DNA from: Senegalimassilia faecalis
Lineage (GTDB): Bacteria > Actinomycetota > Coriobacteriia > Coriobacteriales > Eggerthellaceae
Direction: 5' to 3'
NCBI RefSeq assembly: GCF_004135645.1
Contig: NZ_SDPW01000001.1
Coordinates: forward strand, 1,054,001-1,118,000
Length of the DNA: 64,000 bases
A program made the position numbers and the translations under genes. Positions 41,486 to 49,327 of this stretch are shown here, piece by piece. The notes below the pieces were generated by a model that saw only the letters and a program-made list of their open reading frames with translations, searched no databases and had not been told where the DNA came from. Position 1 is the stretch's first letter. Each line of letters opens with the position of its first letter.

Positions 41486-42403
41486 ATGAATCCGGAATGG
41501 CCTCTAATCCTCTTCACGTTCTTCCTGTGCCTGTCCGGCGGCATCCTGGGCGCGCAAGGCCTGCTCACGGTGCTCGGTAAGGGCAAGAAGATGCAGAACG
41601 TGGCGCTTATCGCCGCGCTCGTGACCCTGGTTGTCGGCGGTATCTGCGTGTTCATGCACCTGCAGCACTGGGAGCGCATCTTCAACGCGTTCGGCGCGCT
41701 GCTCGCCGGCAACGGCTACGGCGTTTCGGGCATCACGCTCGAGCTGTGGGGCTGCGTCATCGAGTTCATCGCGATCGTGCTGTTCTTCCTGTTCGCACGC
41801 CGCGCTGAAGACGGTGTGGCTCCGAAGTGGGTCGGCGTCCTGGCCATCATCGTTGGCCTGGCGCTTCCCATGGTCACCGGCGACTCCTACCTGATGCCGT
41901 CGCTGCCCACGTGGGACACCCCGCTGCTGATCGTGTACTACCTGACGAACACGATCTTCATGGGCGGCCTGGCCGCGCTCGTGATCGCTGGCATGACCGG
42001 CGACACCGAGTCCCGCGACTTCATGGTGAAGACCGCCCTGGTCGGCGCCGTGGCCCAGCTGGTCGTTGTGCTGGTGTACGTGTTCATCATCAACGGCTCC
42101 GCTGGTACGTACTCCGCTGACATCAGCTTCTACTTCGACCCGACGCTGCCCGACGTGCCCATGGTGGACCGCGCGGCCGTGGTCGGCAGCCTGCTGGCTG
42201 GTTCGAACGCGCTGATGTTCTGGCTGGGCGCCATCATCGTCGGCATCATCGTGCCGGCCGTGGTCACCTGGCTGGGCAAGGGCAAGGATGGTCAGCAGCT
42301 GGCCGTCTACGCTGGCGGTGCAGGCGTGTGCTGCATCATCGGCGGCATCATCTGGCGCGTGCTTCTCTACGCAGCCGCGATGCACATCTTCGCCCTGTTC
42401 TAG
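41486..42403 (+). CDS. DmsC-type membrane anchor subunit
   Basis: Integral membrane protein of 305 residues with about eight hydrophobic helices (MNPEWPLILFTFFLCLSGGILGAQGL at the start). The pattern fits the DMSO reductase anchor family DmsC rather than NrfD/PsrC, though the two are alike. It would oxidise menaquinol, or reduce menaquinone, and exchange electrons with the ferredoxin subunit. It is the third gene of the operon. Confidence 0.85.
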   Translation: MNPEWPLILFTFFLCLSGGILGAQGLLTVLGKGKKMQNVALIAALVTLVVGGICVFMHLQHWERIFNAFGALLAGNGYGVSGITLELWGCVIEFIAIVLFFLFARRAEDGVAPKWVGVLAIIVGLALPMVTGDSYLMPSLPTWDTPLLIVYYLTNTIFMGGLAALVIAGMTGDTESRDFMVKTALVGAVAQLVVVLVYVFIINGSAGTYSADISFYFDPTLPDVPMVDRAAVVGSLLAGSNALMFWLGAIIVGIIVPAVVTWLGKGKDGQQLAVYAGGAGVCCIIGGIIWRVLLYAAAMHIFALF

Positions 42404-42850
42404 GAAGTTTGCGGCGGGCGGTGCGTCTGCCCGCCGCATGAAGGGGCTGGCTGCAGGTCGGCCGGCCCCGAACCGGGTGCGAAGCGGGGGATTGCCCTCG
42501 GTTGCAAGTCGGTGCTTCGTGCGTGCCACCTGGTTGTTTTGCGAATGCGAGGTCGGTTCTGGTCGGCCGGCTTCGCAGGAACGCGAGTCTGACCTGCAAG
42601 GATTCGCGGTTTGAAAAAGCGTGTTGGAGGGGGCTTTCACACTGTGCCCCGCTTTCGGCAACGGAAGCCCCCTCATGCACGCGTTTTCGCGTTGATTGGG
42701 GTGCCGCCACCGGCATCTCGCGTTGCACCGGCAAGCGGGACAAAGGGACAGTCCCTTTGTCCCGCTCTCGGGATGTGAGGGCATTTCCGGCGAGGCGTTT
42801 CGCGCTTCACCGTGCAAGAAGAGGAACGTAAGACGAGAAGAGGGGTCTTC
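42404..42850. other. Structured intergenic stretch between anchor gene and napG-like gene
   Basis: About 450 bases without a supported gene, unusually rich in inverted repeats: GCGGCGGGC/GCCCGCCGC at 42411-42437, GAGGGGGCTTTC (42627-42638) with GGAAGCCCCCTC (42663-42674), and the perfect palindrome at 42734-42766. The first may end the three-gene operon. The rest may be repeat debris or a structured RNA leader for the next two genes. Confidence 0.5.
42734..42766. repeat. Perfect dispersed palindrome (copy A)
   Basis: Arms GGGACAAAGGGAC and GTCCCTTTGTCCC meet at one central A, extended by AGC/GCT to a 33-bp palindrome. The same core recurs at 49934-49970, where the flanking pair is changed in a compensating way. 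It lies 84 bases before the napG-like gene. Confidence 0.85.
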
Positions 42851-43567
42851 ATGAGCGAAGAGAAGAAGGAGACGAACGCGGCGCCGGCGGCTGCCGATGC
42901 CGCTTCCGCGCAGCCTTCGGCCAAGCGGGCGAAGGAACCCATGAGCGTGTCGCGCCGTTCGCTGCTCATCGGCGTGGGCAGCACCGCGGCGCTTTTGGGC
43001 TTGGGTGCGCTGCGCTATGCCGGGCACGTGCCGCTGAACCGCCCGCCGGGAGGTCAGGACGAAGCGCACCTGGTCAGCGCCTGCATTCGCTGCGAAAAGT
43101 GCTACGAGGCGTGCCCGCGCCACGTCATCAAGCCGGCCAAAATCGAGGACGGTCTTCTGGGTATGCGCAGCCCGCAGCTGGACTTCAGCACCGACTACTG
43201 CGACTTCTGCGCCGAGGAAAACGGCGGCGTGCCGCTGTGCGTGCGCAACTGTCCCACTGAGGCGCTTTCGCTGCCGGCGGACGCCGATGCGCACAACACC
43301 ATCATCGGCCTGGCCGAGATCGACCAGAAGACGTGCCTGGCGTTCCGTGACACGGGCTGCCATTTCTGCTACGACGCCTGCAAGCAGGCCGGATACGACG
43401 CCATCCAGCTGGATAGCGAAGGCTACAGCGGCCGTCCGTACGTGATCGGCGACAAGTGCGTCGGCTGCGGCGCGTGCGAGAGCGTGTGCGTGTCGCTGCA
43501 GCAGGGCTCCATCGTTGCCGGCGCCACCGAGCGCGCCATCGTCGTCCGACCCGCGTCTTCGCTGTAA
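42851..43567 (+). CDS. NapG-like ferredoxin protein with Tat signal
   Basis: 238-residue iron-sulfur protein. After an Ala-rich polar tail of about 40 residues comes VSRRSLLIGVGSTAALLGLGAL, a twin-arginine signal or anchor. Four cluster motifs follow: CIRCEKCYEACP, CDFCAEENGGVPLCVRNCP, the CLAFRDTGCHFCYDACK group, and CVGCGACESVC. NapG works with NapH to pass electrons from quinol to periplasmic reductases. Its position after the molybdoenzyme operon suggests a second quinol route, or maintenance of that enzyme. ATG 42851 follows GAAGAGGGG. Confidence 0.88.
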   Translation: MSEEKKETNAAPAAADAASAQPSAKRAKEPMSVSRRSLLIGVGSTAALLGLGALRYAGHVPLNRPPGGQDEAHLVSACIRCEKCYEACPRHVIKPAKIEDGLLGMRSPQLDFSTDYCDFCAEENGGVPLCVRNCPTEALSLPADADAHNTIIGLAEIDQKTCLAFRDTGCHFCYDACKQAGYDAIQLDSEGYSGRPYVIGDKCVGCGACESVCVSLQQGSIVAGATERAIVVRPASSL

Positions 43568-43577
43568 GGAGGCTGTC

Positions 43578-44510
43578 ATGAAATTGAGCAAGATTCGCAC
43601 CATTGTGGCGGCCGTTGTGTTCTGCTTCCTGGCAATTTGCCTGGTCGCGGGCATCAACATGGGCACGCTGTCCGGCTTCGGCTGGGACGCGTTCAGCGCG
43701 CTGTGCCCGCTTGGCGCCTTCACCACCATGTTGGCCACGAAAACCATGGTGCCGCGCGCCGTGTTCAGCATCATCATCATGGCGTTGCTGGTGTTCGTGT
43801 TCGGCCGCGCGTTCTGCGGCTGGATCTGCCCGGTGCCCGTGCTTGACAAGGTGCGCGCGTTTTTCCGCTCGCCGAAGAAGCGCAAGCAGCTTGAGCAGGC
43901 GAAACACGACGAAATGCTCGACATCGCCAAGTTCGAGCTGGGTTGCGGCGGCAAGGGCGGCAACTGCGGCAGCTGCAGCGCCTGCAAGCAGCAGCGTCAG
44001 AAGCTGGACTCGCGCCATTACGTGCTGGGCGGCGCGCTGCTGTCCACGGCCATCTTCGGCTTCCCGGTGTTCTGCCTGGTGTGCCCCATTGGTCTGACGT
44101 TCGCCACTGTGCTGGTGTTCTGGCGCCTGTTCGCTAACGCCGACATGACGGTTGCTGTGGTGCTCATCCCGTTGATGCTGATCATCGAGCTGGTGTTTCT
44201 GCGCAAGTGGTGCACGCGGTTTTGCCCGATGGCAGGTTTGATGAACCTGATGAGCCGCTTCAGCCGCACATTCAAGCCCACCATCGACGACTCGAAGTGC
44301 CTGGAAACCAGCAAGGGTACACCGTGCAGCCGTTGCGCCATGGTGTGCGAAGCCGACATCAACCTGCGTCATCCCGAGTACGGCGAGCGCACGCTGGCCG
44401 ACTGCACGCGCTGTCACTCCTGCGTGGACGCCTGCCCCGCAAGCGCCATCACCATGCCGGTGGTTGCCAAGCGCGGCGAGAAGGTCAAGCTAGCTGCAAA
44501 CGAGAAATAA
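43578..44510 (+). CDS. NapH-like membrane ferredoxin protein
   Basis: 310-residue protein with four membrane helices and cytoplasmic cluster motifs. FGRAFCGWICPVPVLDK and VFCLVCPIGLTF are the Cys-x3-Cys-Pro motifs of the NapH/NosR/RdxA group; CSRCAMVCEADI and CTRCHSCVDACP near the end are a ferredoxin pair. Between helices 2 and 3 is a Cys-rich insert, CGGKGGNCGSCSAC, which could hold another cluster or metal. AAGGAGGCTGTC precedes the ATG, ten bases after the napG-like stop. The terminator at 44613 ends the unit. Confidence 0.9.
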   Translation: MKLSKIRTIVAAVVFCFLAICLVAGINMGTLSGFGWDAFSALCPLGAFTTMLATKTMVPRAVFSIIIMALLVFVFGRAFCGWICPVPVLDKVRAFFRSPKKRKQLEQAKHDEMLDIAKFELGCGGKGGNCGSCSACKQQRQKLDSRHYVLGGALLSTAIFGFPVFCLVCPIGLTFATVLVFWRLFANADMTVAVVLIPLMLIIELVFLRKWCTRFCPMAGLMNLMSRFSRTFKPTIDDSKCLETSKGTPCSRCAMVCEADINLRHPEYGERTLADCTRCHSCVDACPASAITMPVVAKRGEKVKLAANEK

Positions 44511-44612
44511 CAACATTTCGAAAGGCAAGCGCCCTTCACGCATCCTCTTCGCAGAAGGGCGCGCTGCCATTTCGCCGCATGTTGGACTCCCCCTCCTCCA
44601 ACACGCGGCCCA

Positions 44613-44640
44613 AAAAGCCCCGGCCCCCGCCGGGGCTTTT
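44613..44640 (+). terminator. Rho-independent terminator after the napH-like gene
   Basis: AAAAGCCCCGGC, loop CCCC, GCCGGGGCTTTT: a perfect 12-bp stem with a T-run. Confidence 0.88.
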
Positions 44641-44650
44641 CGCATAATAC

Positions 44651-44721
44651 GCCAGCCAGCCAGCCAGCCCGCCAGCCCGCCAGCCCGCCAGCCCGCCAGC
44701 CCGCCAGCCCGCCAGCCCGCC
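44651..44721. repeat. Short tandem repeat, 7 x AGCCCGCC
   Basis: GCC and three AGCC units are followed by seven exact copies of AGCCCGCC (44666-44721), ten bases after the terminator. The exactness suggests recent slippage. The copy number may vary between strains. Confidence 0.9.
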
Positions 44722-44791
44722 ATCTCTTCATTGCTTCCTGTAACCCTTCTTGTTGCAGGGTGCTTCCGGCTCGAATTCCCCTATGCAGAGC

Positions 44792-44932
44792 AAAAATTGC
44801 TCATGTATGTGATTTAACTTAATTCAGCTATCTAACGAAAATCGTAGCAAGCCTGTGAACTGGGGAAATGTTAACGGCATTTGCCGTGATAGCCGGCGGA
44901 GCACCATTAAATCACATACATGAGCGATTTTT
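44792..44932. mobile_element. Inverted-repeat element with 26-bp arms (MITE-like)
   Basis: Left arm 44792-44817 (core CTCATGTATGTGATTTAA) pairs with the right arm 44907-44932 (core TTAAATCACATACATGAG), 25 of 26 positions. The 89 bases inside code for nothing I recognise. The AT-rich arms contrast with the GC-rich surroundings, which suggests an inserted non-autonomous element or a large cruciform. Confidence 0.55.
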
Positions 44933-45019
44933 TGGCAAGAGGGGAGGCCCTTGCCAGGGTTTCGCGCTCTCACGCGCTTGAAAAGCTGTGCTTCTGCCAC
45001 GAACTTGAGCGAATTCTGT

Positions 45020-45063
45020 CCCAAACTCGAGCGACTTTTGTCATGAAGTCGCTCGAGTTTGGG
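45020..45063. repeat. Perfect 18-bp-stem palindrome with a nearby partial copy
   Basis: CCCAAACTCGAGCGACTT and AAGTCGCTCGAGTTTGGG enclose an eight-base loop. A related palindrome with the same CCCAAACTCGAGCGA core lies at 45167-45190. Both are in the 0.9-kb non-coding stretch before the MFS gene. The rest of that stretch (45191-45619) shows only a further inverted pair, TGCGGAG/CTCCGCA, near 45383 and 45433. Confidence 0.7.
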
Positions 45064-45619
45064 AGTTTGTTGAGCTTGAGCGAGGCATACCTGCAATGGG
45101 GGAAGACGTTGACCTGGGGGAAACATAATGCAGGAGAAACCCGATACATCAGGCGCGCACGTTAAGTCCCAAACTCGAGCGAGTTCGGGAAAATTGCTTT
45201 TCCTGTGCGAGTTGTTCGCGCGATTGGGTTGCGCCGAGTACAATGCGGGCGTACCACGAGTAAGCGTGCCTTTAAGCCACGCATTCGCGCTTCCGCGCCG
45301 CGTGCGCCAGTTTACCGGGGTTCCAAAACACAATCGAATGCGTTGAGGCAGGTCGCCAAGATTCGGTTGGCGTGCCTGGCAGTGCGGAGTTTTTGCGATG
45401 GCCGAGCTCGCCGCAGGGCTGTGAGCTCCGCAGCGTTGCTGCTGGCTTTGCCCAGCTGCTTGCGATTGGCGACGCTCGGGAATGCGACTGGTCGGGTAAG
45501 CGATTGGGAACGCATGCCGCGCGGGATGGCGAGTCCTCGTATCGCGTGCGCCCTCGACCGCCGCCAGGTTCTTCGCGCGCTTCGATTGCCTGGTAGCGGT
45601 ATGTGGGAAAGGATGCAAG

Positions 45620-47029
45620 ATGCAAGGAAAACCGCTGGTCATGCTGCTTGTTGTGATTTACGCCAGCGCATTTTTGGCCGGATTCAACGAGAACTTGGTG
45701 AACATGGCGCTCGTCTCGGTCATGGGCGAGTACGGCGTGGACTCGGTTGCCGCGCAATGGCTGGTCACAGGTTACATGATCGTGGCCACCATCATGGTCA
45801 TGTGCATGGCGTTTTTCTACCGCCGCTTCAAGCTGCGCCCGTTGTACTTCTCGGCGGCGGCGTTCACACTGGTCGGCTCGCTCATGGGTCTGCTCGCCCC
45901 GAACTTCGAGCTGCTTATGGCCGCGCGCCTGGTGCAGGCGGTCGGCTCGGGCATCTTCATCCCGCTCATGATGAACACGGTGCTGGCGGTCACGCCGAAG
46001 GAGAAAATGGGCACGTTCATGTCCATCGGTGGCTGCATGATCACGTTCGGCCCGGCGTTGGCGCCGGTGGTGTGCGGCGCGCTGGTCACCACGTTCGGGT
46101 GGCACAACATTTTCGCTGTGCCCGTGATTGCCATGGCGGTGCTTGCCGTGCTTGCGATTTTCGCGGTGAAGAACCTGGGATTTTCGCCTGCTCACCTGGA
46201 CATTCCGTCTGTGGTGCTTTCCGCGGTGTTCCTGAGCTTGCTGAGCTTTGGCCTTGTGGAGCTCACTATCGACACGCCGTTGGCGGTTGGTGCGCTGGTG
46301 GTTGCCGTGGGTTCCGCGGCGCTGTTCGTGTGGCGCCAGCTGCGATGCGACCATCCGCTTATCGACTTGTCGCCCATGAAAAGCCGCGCGTTCTGGCCGT
46401 CGGTGATGCTGACCACCGTCGCCATGATGGGCAGCTTCAGCTGCAGCGTGCTGCTGCCGCTGTACCTTGAAAGCGGCACGGGCCTGACCGCGTTCATGGC
46501 GGGCATGGTTATGCTGATTCCCGTGCTGGCGAACGCGGGCACCACGCTTCTGGGCGGCCGTATTATGGATGCGCGCGGCGAGTGGCCGCTGCTGCCGGCG
46601 GGTTTTGCGGCCATCGCTGTCGGGTTTTGCCTGATGGCGGGCCTTGCGCCCACGCTTTCGCTGCCGGCGGTGTTCGTGGCGCCGCTGCTGGTCATGGGTG
46701 GCACGGGCTTTGTGTTTTCGCCGTCGCAAACGGCGGGCCTGCGCACGCTTCCGCCCGAGATGAACCCGTTCGGCGTGGCGATTTCCACCACGTTCGTGCA
46801 GATCGCAGCTTGCATCGGGCCCTCGCTGTACACGGGCATCCTGTCGACGGGCCAGGCCAGCGCGCTTTCGGCGGGCGCCAGCGCCGGGCTTGCAACTGCG
46901 CAGGGCTTTGCCGAGGCTATGGTGGTCGCCACCTGCGTAGCCGCGTTCGGTTGCGCCCTGGCGTTGGCCTACTCGCGGGCAGCGGTGAAACGAGCAGCGG
47001 TGAAGCGAGCAGCGTTGAAGGAACGGTGA
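45620..47029 (+). CDS. MFS drug efflux transporter (DHA2-like)
   Basis: Major facilitator of 469 residues with about 12-14 helices: FNENLVNMALVSVMGEYGVDSVAAQWLVTGYMI (helix 1-2 region, like QacA/EmrB), then FFYRRFKLRPLYFSAAAFTLVGSLMGLLA, AARLVQAVGSGIFIPLMMNTVLAV and GPALAPVVCGALVTTFGWHNIF with the motif C-like GPxxAP. It probably exports lipophilic drugs or natural products by proton antiport. GGAAAGGATGCAAG precedes the ATG. The C-terminus ends in a repeat of AVKRA units encoded by 15-base tandem repeats (about 46979-47020). Confidence 0.87.
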   Translation: MQGKPLVMLLVVIYASAFLAGFNENLVNMALVSVMGEYGVDSVAAQWLVTGYMIVATIMVMCMAFFYRRFKLRPLYFSAAAFTLVGSLMGLLAPNFELLMAARLVQAVGSGIFIPLMMNTVLAVTPKEKMGTFMSIGGCMITFGPALAPVVCGALVTTFGWHNIFAVPVIAMAVLAVLAIFAVKNLGFSPAHLDIPSVVLSAVFLSLLSFGLVELTIDTPLAVGALVVAVGSAALFVWRQLRCDHPLIDLSPMKSRAFWPSVMLTTVAMMGSFSCSVLLPLYLESGTGLTAFMAGMVMLIPVLANAGTTLLGGRIMDARGEWPLLPAGFAAIAVGFCLMAGLAPTLSLPAVFVAPLLVMGGTGFVFSPSQTAGLRTLPPEMNPFGVAISTTFVQIAACIGPSLYTGILSTGQASALSAGASAGLATAQGFAEAMVVATCVAAFGCALALAYSRAAVKRAAVKRAALKER

Positions 47030-47105
47030 ACGCGTGGGGAACGTGCGGGTTCGCGGCCCGTTTTCCCTGCTGACCGTGTAGAATGAACCAATCAACACGA
47101 AACTG

Positions 47106-47139
47106 GATGCGCAGGCGATTTCCGCTTGCGCATCGTTTT
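47106..47139 (+). terminator. Terminator between the MFS gene and yhbY
   Basis: GATGCGCAGGCG (47106-47117) pairs imperfectly with CGCTTGCGCATC (47123-47134), followed by GTTTT. An extended -10 element TGTAGAAT (47077-47084) lies just upstream of it and may be the yhbY promoter. Confidence 0.5.
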
Positions 47140-47171
47140 GCATAAGCAACGAAGAGAAACGAGCATCACCT

Positions 47172-47474
47172 ATGGCAATCACCGGCAAGCAGGTCCGCCA
47201 GCTGCGCAGCATGGCGAACAACTTGAAGCCTTGCGTCATGATCGGCAAGGAAGGCGTGACCGAAAGCGTTTTGAAGCAAATCGACGAGGACCTTGAGGCG
47301 CACGAGCTTATCAAGGTCAGCGTGCTGTGCGAAACGGGCAAGGAAGCGGCGCAGGCAGGTTACGAAATCGCCGACGAAACGGGCGCTGAGCTGGTGCAAG
47401 TCATCGGCAAGCGCGTAGTCCTCTACCGCGAAACCACCCGCGACGACATCGAGAAGATCGAGTTGGTGAAGTAG
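47172..47474 (+). CDS. yhbY: YhbY-type CRM-domain RNA-binding protein
   Basis: 100-residue single CRM (CRS1-YhbY) domain protein that binds ribosomal RNA during 50S subunit assembly. It reads MAITGKQVRQLRSMANNLKPCVMIGKEGVTESVLKQIDEDLEAHELIKVSVL and ends with VVLYRETTRDDIEKIEL; the GKEG loop and HELIKV strand are typical. Confidence 0.95.
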   Translation: MAITGKQVRQLRSMANNLKPCVMIGKEGVTESVLKQIDEDLEAHELIKVSVLCETGKEAAQAGYEIADETGAELVQVIGKRVVLYRETTRDDIEKIELVK

Positions 47475-47512
47475 CAAACTGCGCAAGCGAATTGCAGTTT
47501 AACGTCAACACG

Positions 47513-47544
47513 CGAAGGCCCCGAGCGCTCGGGGCCTTCGTTTT
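47513..47544. terminator. Bidirectional terminator between yhbY and the esterase gene
   Basis: CGAAGGCCCCGAG and CTCGGGGCCTTCG form a perfect 13-bp stem with GTTTTA after it. It lies between convergent genes and overlaps the end of the minus-strand esterase gene. Confidence 0.85.
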
Positions 47545-48487
47545 ACTTCAGGCACCTGCAGAGCCATTGGTTGCCGGTGTTGGCGGCGTGGGGGCAGCCG
47601 ATGCAGGTAGGGGCGTTGCAAGTTTCGGCGCTGGCGGGGGCGCCGCAGAATGTTTCTAGGTTAAGTGCGGGGTTTGCGGCTTCGGGCTGCGTGCCGATGG
47701 TGGCGCCGGCGGCGTTGGCCGCTTCCTCTTCCGCTTCTGCGTCCGCCAACTGCATGGCGCGCACTACCATGCTGGCGAACTGGCGCATGCCGAGGTTCGT
47801 GGGGTGTGTGCCCTCGAGCGATTCGTAGTCGTGCCCGAATGCTCGCACGTCGGCGACGCGGCAGCCTTCTGCTGCTGCGGCTTCGCGGATGGCGCGGTTG
47901 TATTCGTCCAGGTGAACACCGCGAAGGCGATACGCGAACTCGGGGTGATCGACCCCGCGTGTACGGCCGGGCAGCAGCGTGACGCAGTACACCAGCGCAT
48001 CGGGCGCCACGGTTCGAATATTGCGCAGCATGGTGCGGTATGCGTTGCCGAACTGCTCGGCGGCATCGGCGGGCGCAGCGCCGGCAACCTGCTCGGGCAC
48101 GCTTGCCAAGTCGATGCATTTCGGCATAGCGTGGCTGTGACCTGCGGCTTGAGCAGCCGCGCCGCCCCAACCATAATCGTTGATGCCGATGAACGTGATC
48201 ACCACGTCGGGCGTCTGCCCGCCTTCGCCCAGCAGCGCCGCCGCGCGCTCAGGGCTTTTTGCGGCGGGGAAGCCCGCGCCGTCCACCATGCTGCCCGACC
48301 ACGCATCATCGGCCAAAACCTCGCCGCCAAGCGCGCGGGCAACGTGCGACCACCACGTATCGCTGGGGCTGGTCACGCCCGAGGTTTCAAGTCGCTCGTC
48401 GTTGTAGAACAGCGTGTAGCCGTCGGGAGTGCACCCTTCGAACGTGCTGATGGAGTCGCCCATGATGGAGAACTTCAAACCGGGCAT
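47543..48487 (-). CDS. SGNH/GDSL-family hydrolase with Cys-rich C-terminal tail
   Basis: Probable esterase of 314 residues with no signal peptide. Block I is IMGDSISTFEG with the catalytic Ser, block III FIGINDYGWG with the Asn, and block V EGTHPTNLGM with the His. The last 35 residues hold six Cys (CGAPASAETCNAPTCIGCPH and later LCRCLK), a pattern like a small zinc or iron-sulfur module, not usual in the family. The ATG at 48487 (MPGLKFSIMGDS) fits the fold; a GTG 33 bases upstream is an alternative. The substrate is unknown. Confidence 0.85.
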   Translation of the reverse strand: MPGLKFSIMGDSISTFEGCTPDGYTLFYNDERLETSGVTSPSDTWWSHVARALGGEVLADDAWSGSMVDGAGFPAAKSPERAAALLGEGGQTPDVVITFIGINDYGWGGAAAQAAGHSHAMPKCIDLASVPEQVAGAAPADAAEQFGNAYRTMLRNIRTVAPDALVYCVTLLPGRTRGVDHPEFAYRLRGVHLDEYNRAIREAAAAEGCRVADVRAFGHDYESLEGTHPTNLGMRQFASMVVRAMQLADAEAEEEAANAAGATIGTQPEAANPALNLETFCGAPASAETCNAPTCIGCPHAANTGNQWLCRCLK

Positions 48488-48520
48488 TCCCGACCGCCTT
48501 CCGTGTTTGTTACTGCGCAC

Positions 48521-48778
48521 CCGGGTGCGCGCGGCCCCCGGGCTGATTTCCGGCCAACCATGGTATCAAACCCTGGTGGCATCTTCGTGAACAGCATATT
48601 ACAGTAAAAACCTATAGGAATACCGGTATAACACAGCAAGCGCAACAATTTCGGCATCACGCGGGTAATGCGCAGCCAGCTAATCACCCGATGTAACCTA
48701 TGAGCCGCAGCATCCATTTCCCCAGGTGAAAAAGGTGAAGAACTCGTGAATCTCACCCAAGAGCATCGCTTCGCATCC
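48521..48778. other. Non-coding gap between esterase and toxin-antitoxin genes
   Basis: About 260 AT-richer bases between divergent genes, with no supported gene. The promoter of the toxin-antitoxin pair starts at 48779. Confidence 0.4.
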
Positions 48779-48807
48779 TTGACGTTGTACGTAAACAGTT
48801 GTACAAT
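48779..48807 (+). promoter_or_regulatory. Promoter and palindromic operator of the toxin-antitoxin pair
   Basis: TTGACG (48779-48784), 17 bases, TACAAT (48802-48807): a near-consensus promoter. TTGTAC (48785-48790) and GTACAA (48801-48806) form a perfect inverted repeat exactly between and over the two boxes, well placed for autorepression by the antitoxin. Confidence 0.75.
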
Positions 48808-48877
48808 ATGAAGAACCACGCACTCACACATGGCGCGTCGGCATCGCCCGGCGTGTCGCTGGTAAAAGGAGGCTGCA

Positions 48878-49327
48878 ATGGGCGAGGCAATGGTCACGGG
48901 CCGCATGGCCCCTGGCAAAAAACGTCGCGGCGGGCAAATCCTGCACAGGGAGGGCCTGACCGCTTCCCAGGCAATCAACCGCATGTACGACTGCCTCATC
49001 GAAAAAGGTGACGCATCGTTTCTCACGGGCAACATCGTTGCGGAAGATGAAGAAGCCTGGTTTCGCGCGGCCGATTTCGTGGACGCGCTTTCCGAAAAGA
49101 AGGACATCGCGCCTCTGACCTCGCCTTTTGCCCCAATCCCCGCTGCCGCGCCCGCCGGCGCGCAGCCGCAGGCGCAGGACGCCAATCCTGAAGCCTCACC
49201 CGAAGATGCTGCGCGCGCCGCTTGCAGCAAGCTTGCTGCCAAGGCGCAAAGCGGCAGCATCCCAACACCTGTCGGCGCGCCGTCCGAGCGCGCTGTACAT
49301 TCCGCCGAAGAACAGGGGGCGAACTAA
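48878..49327 (+). CDS. RelB/DinJ-like antitoxin
   Basis: 149-residue protein. The first 50 residues, MVTGRMAPGKKRRGGQILHREGLTASQAINRMYDCLIEKGDASFL, match the ribbon-helix-helix DNA-binding start of RelB/DinJ antitoxins. The remaining 100 residues are Ala/Pro/Gln-rich and probably flexible; this part would wrap the toxin and is longer than usual. AAAGGAGGCTGCA is a strong ribosome binding site. The stop is directly followed by the ATG of the PIN gene, and a promoter with a palindrome lies 70 bases upstream, as expected for an autoregulated pair. Confidence 0.82.
   Translation: MGEAMVTGRMAPGKKRRGGQILHREGLTASQAINRMYDCLIEKGDASFLTGNIVAEDEEAWFRAADFVDALSEKKDIAPLTSPFAPIPAAAPAGAQPQAQDANPEASPEDAARAACSKLAAKAQSGSIPTPVGAPSERAVHSAEEQGAN

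Noticed and set aside
36829-41712. Very long minus-strand frame (over 1600 codons) opposite the molybdoenzyme genes
   Set aside because: It is the mirror of strongly biased third-position GC in the real genes; the plus-strand proteins have clear family motifs and the minus frame has none.
44824-45642. Minus-strand open frame of 272 codons in the repeat-rich gap
   Set aside because: It runs through three unrelated palindromes, its composition (Ser, Arg, Pro, Gln) is that of random GC-rich sequence, no family pattern is visible and no ribosome binding site precedes it; it also overlaps the MFS start.
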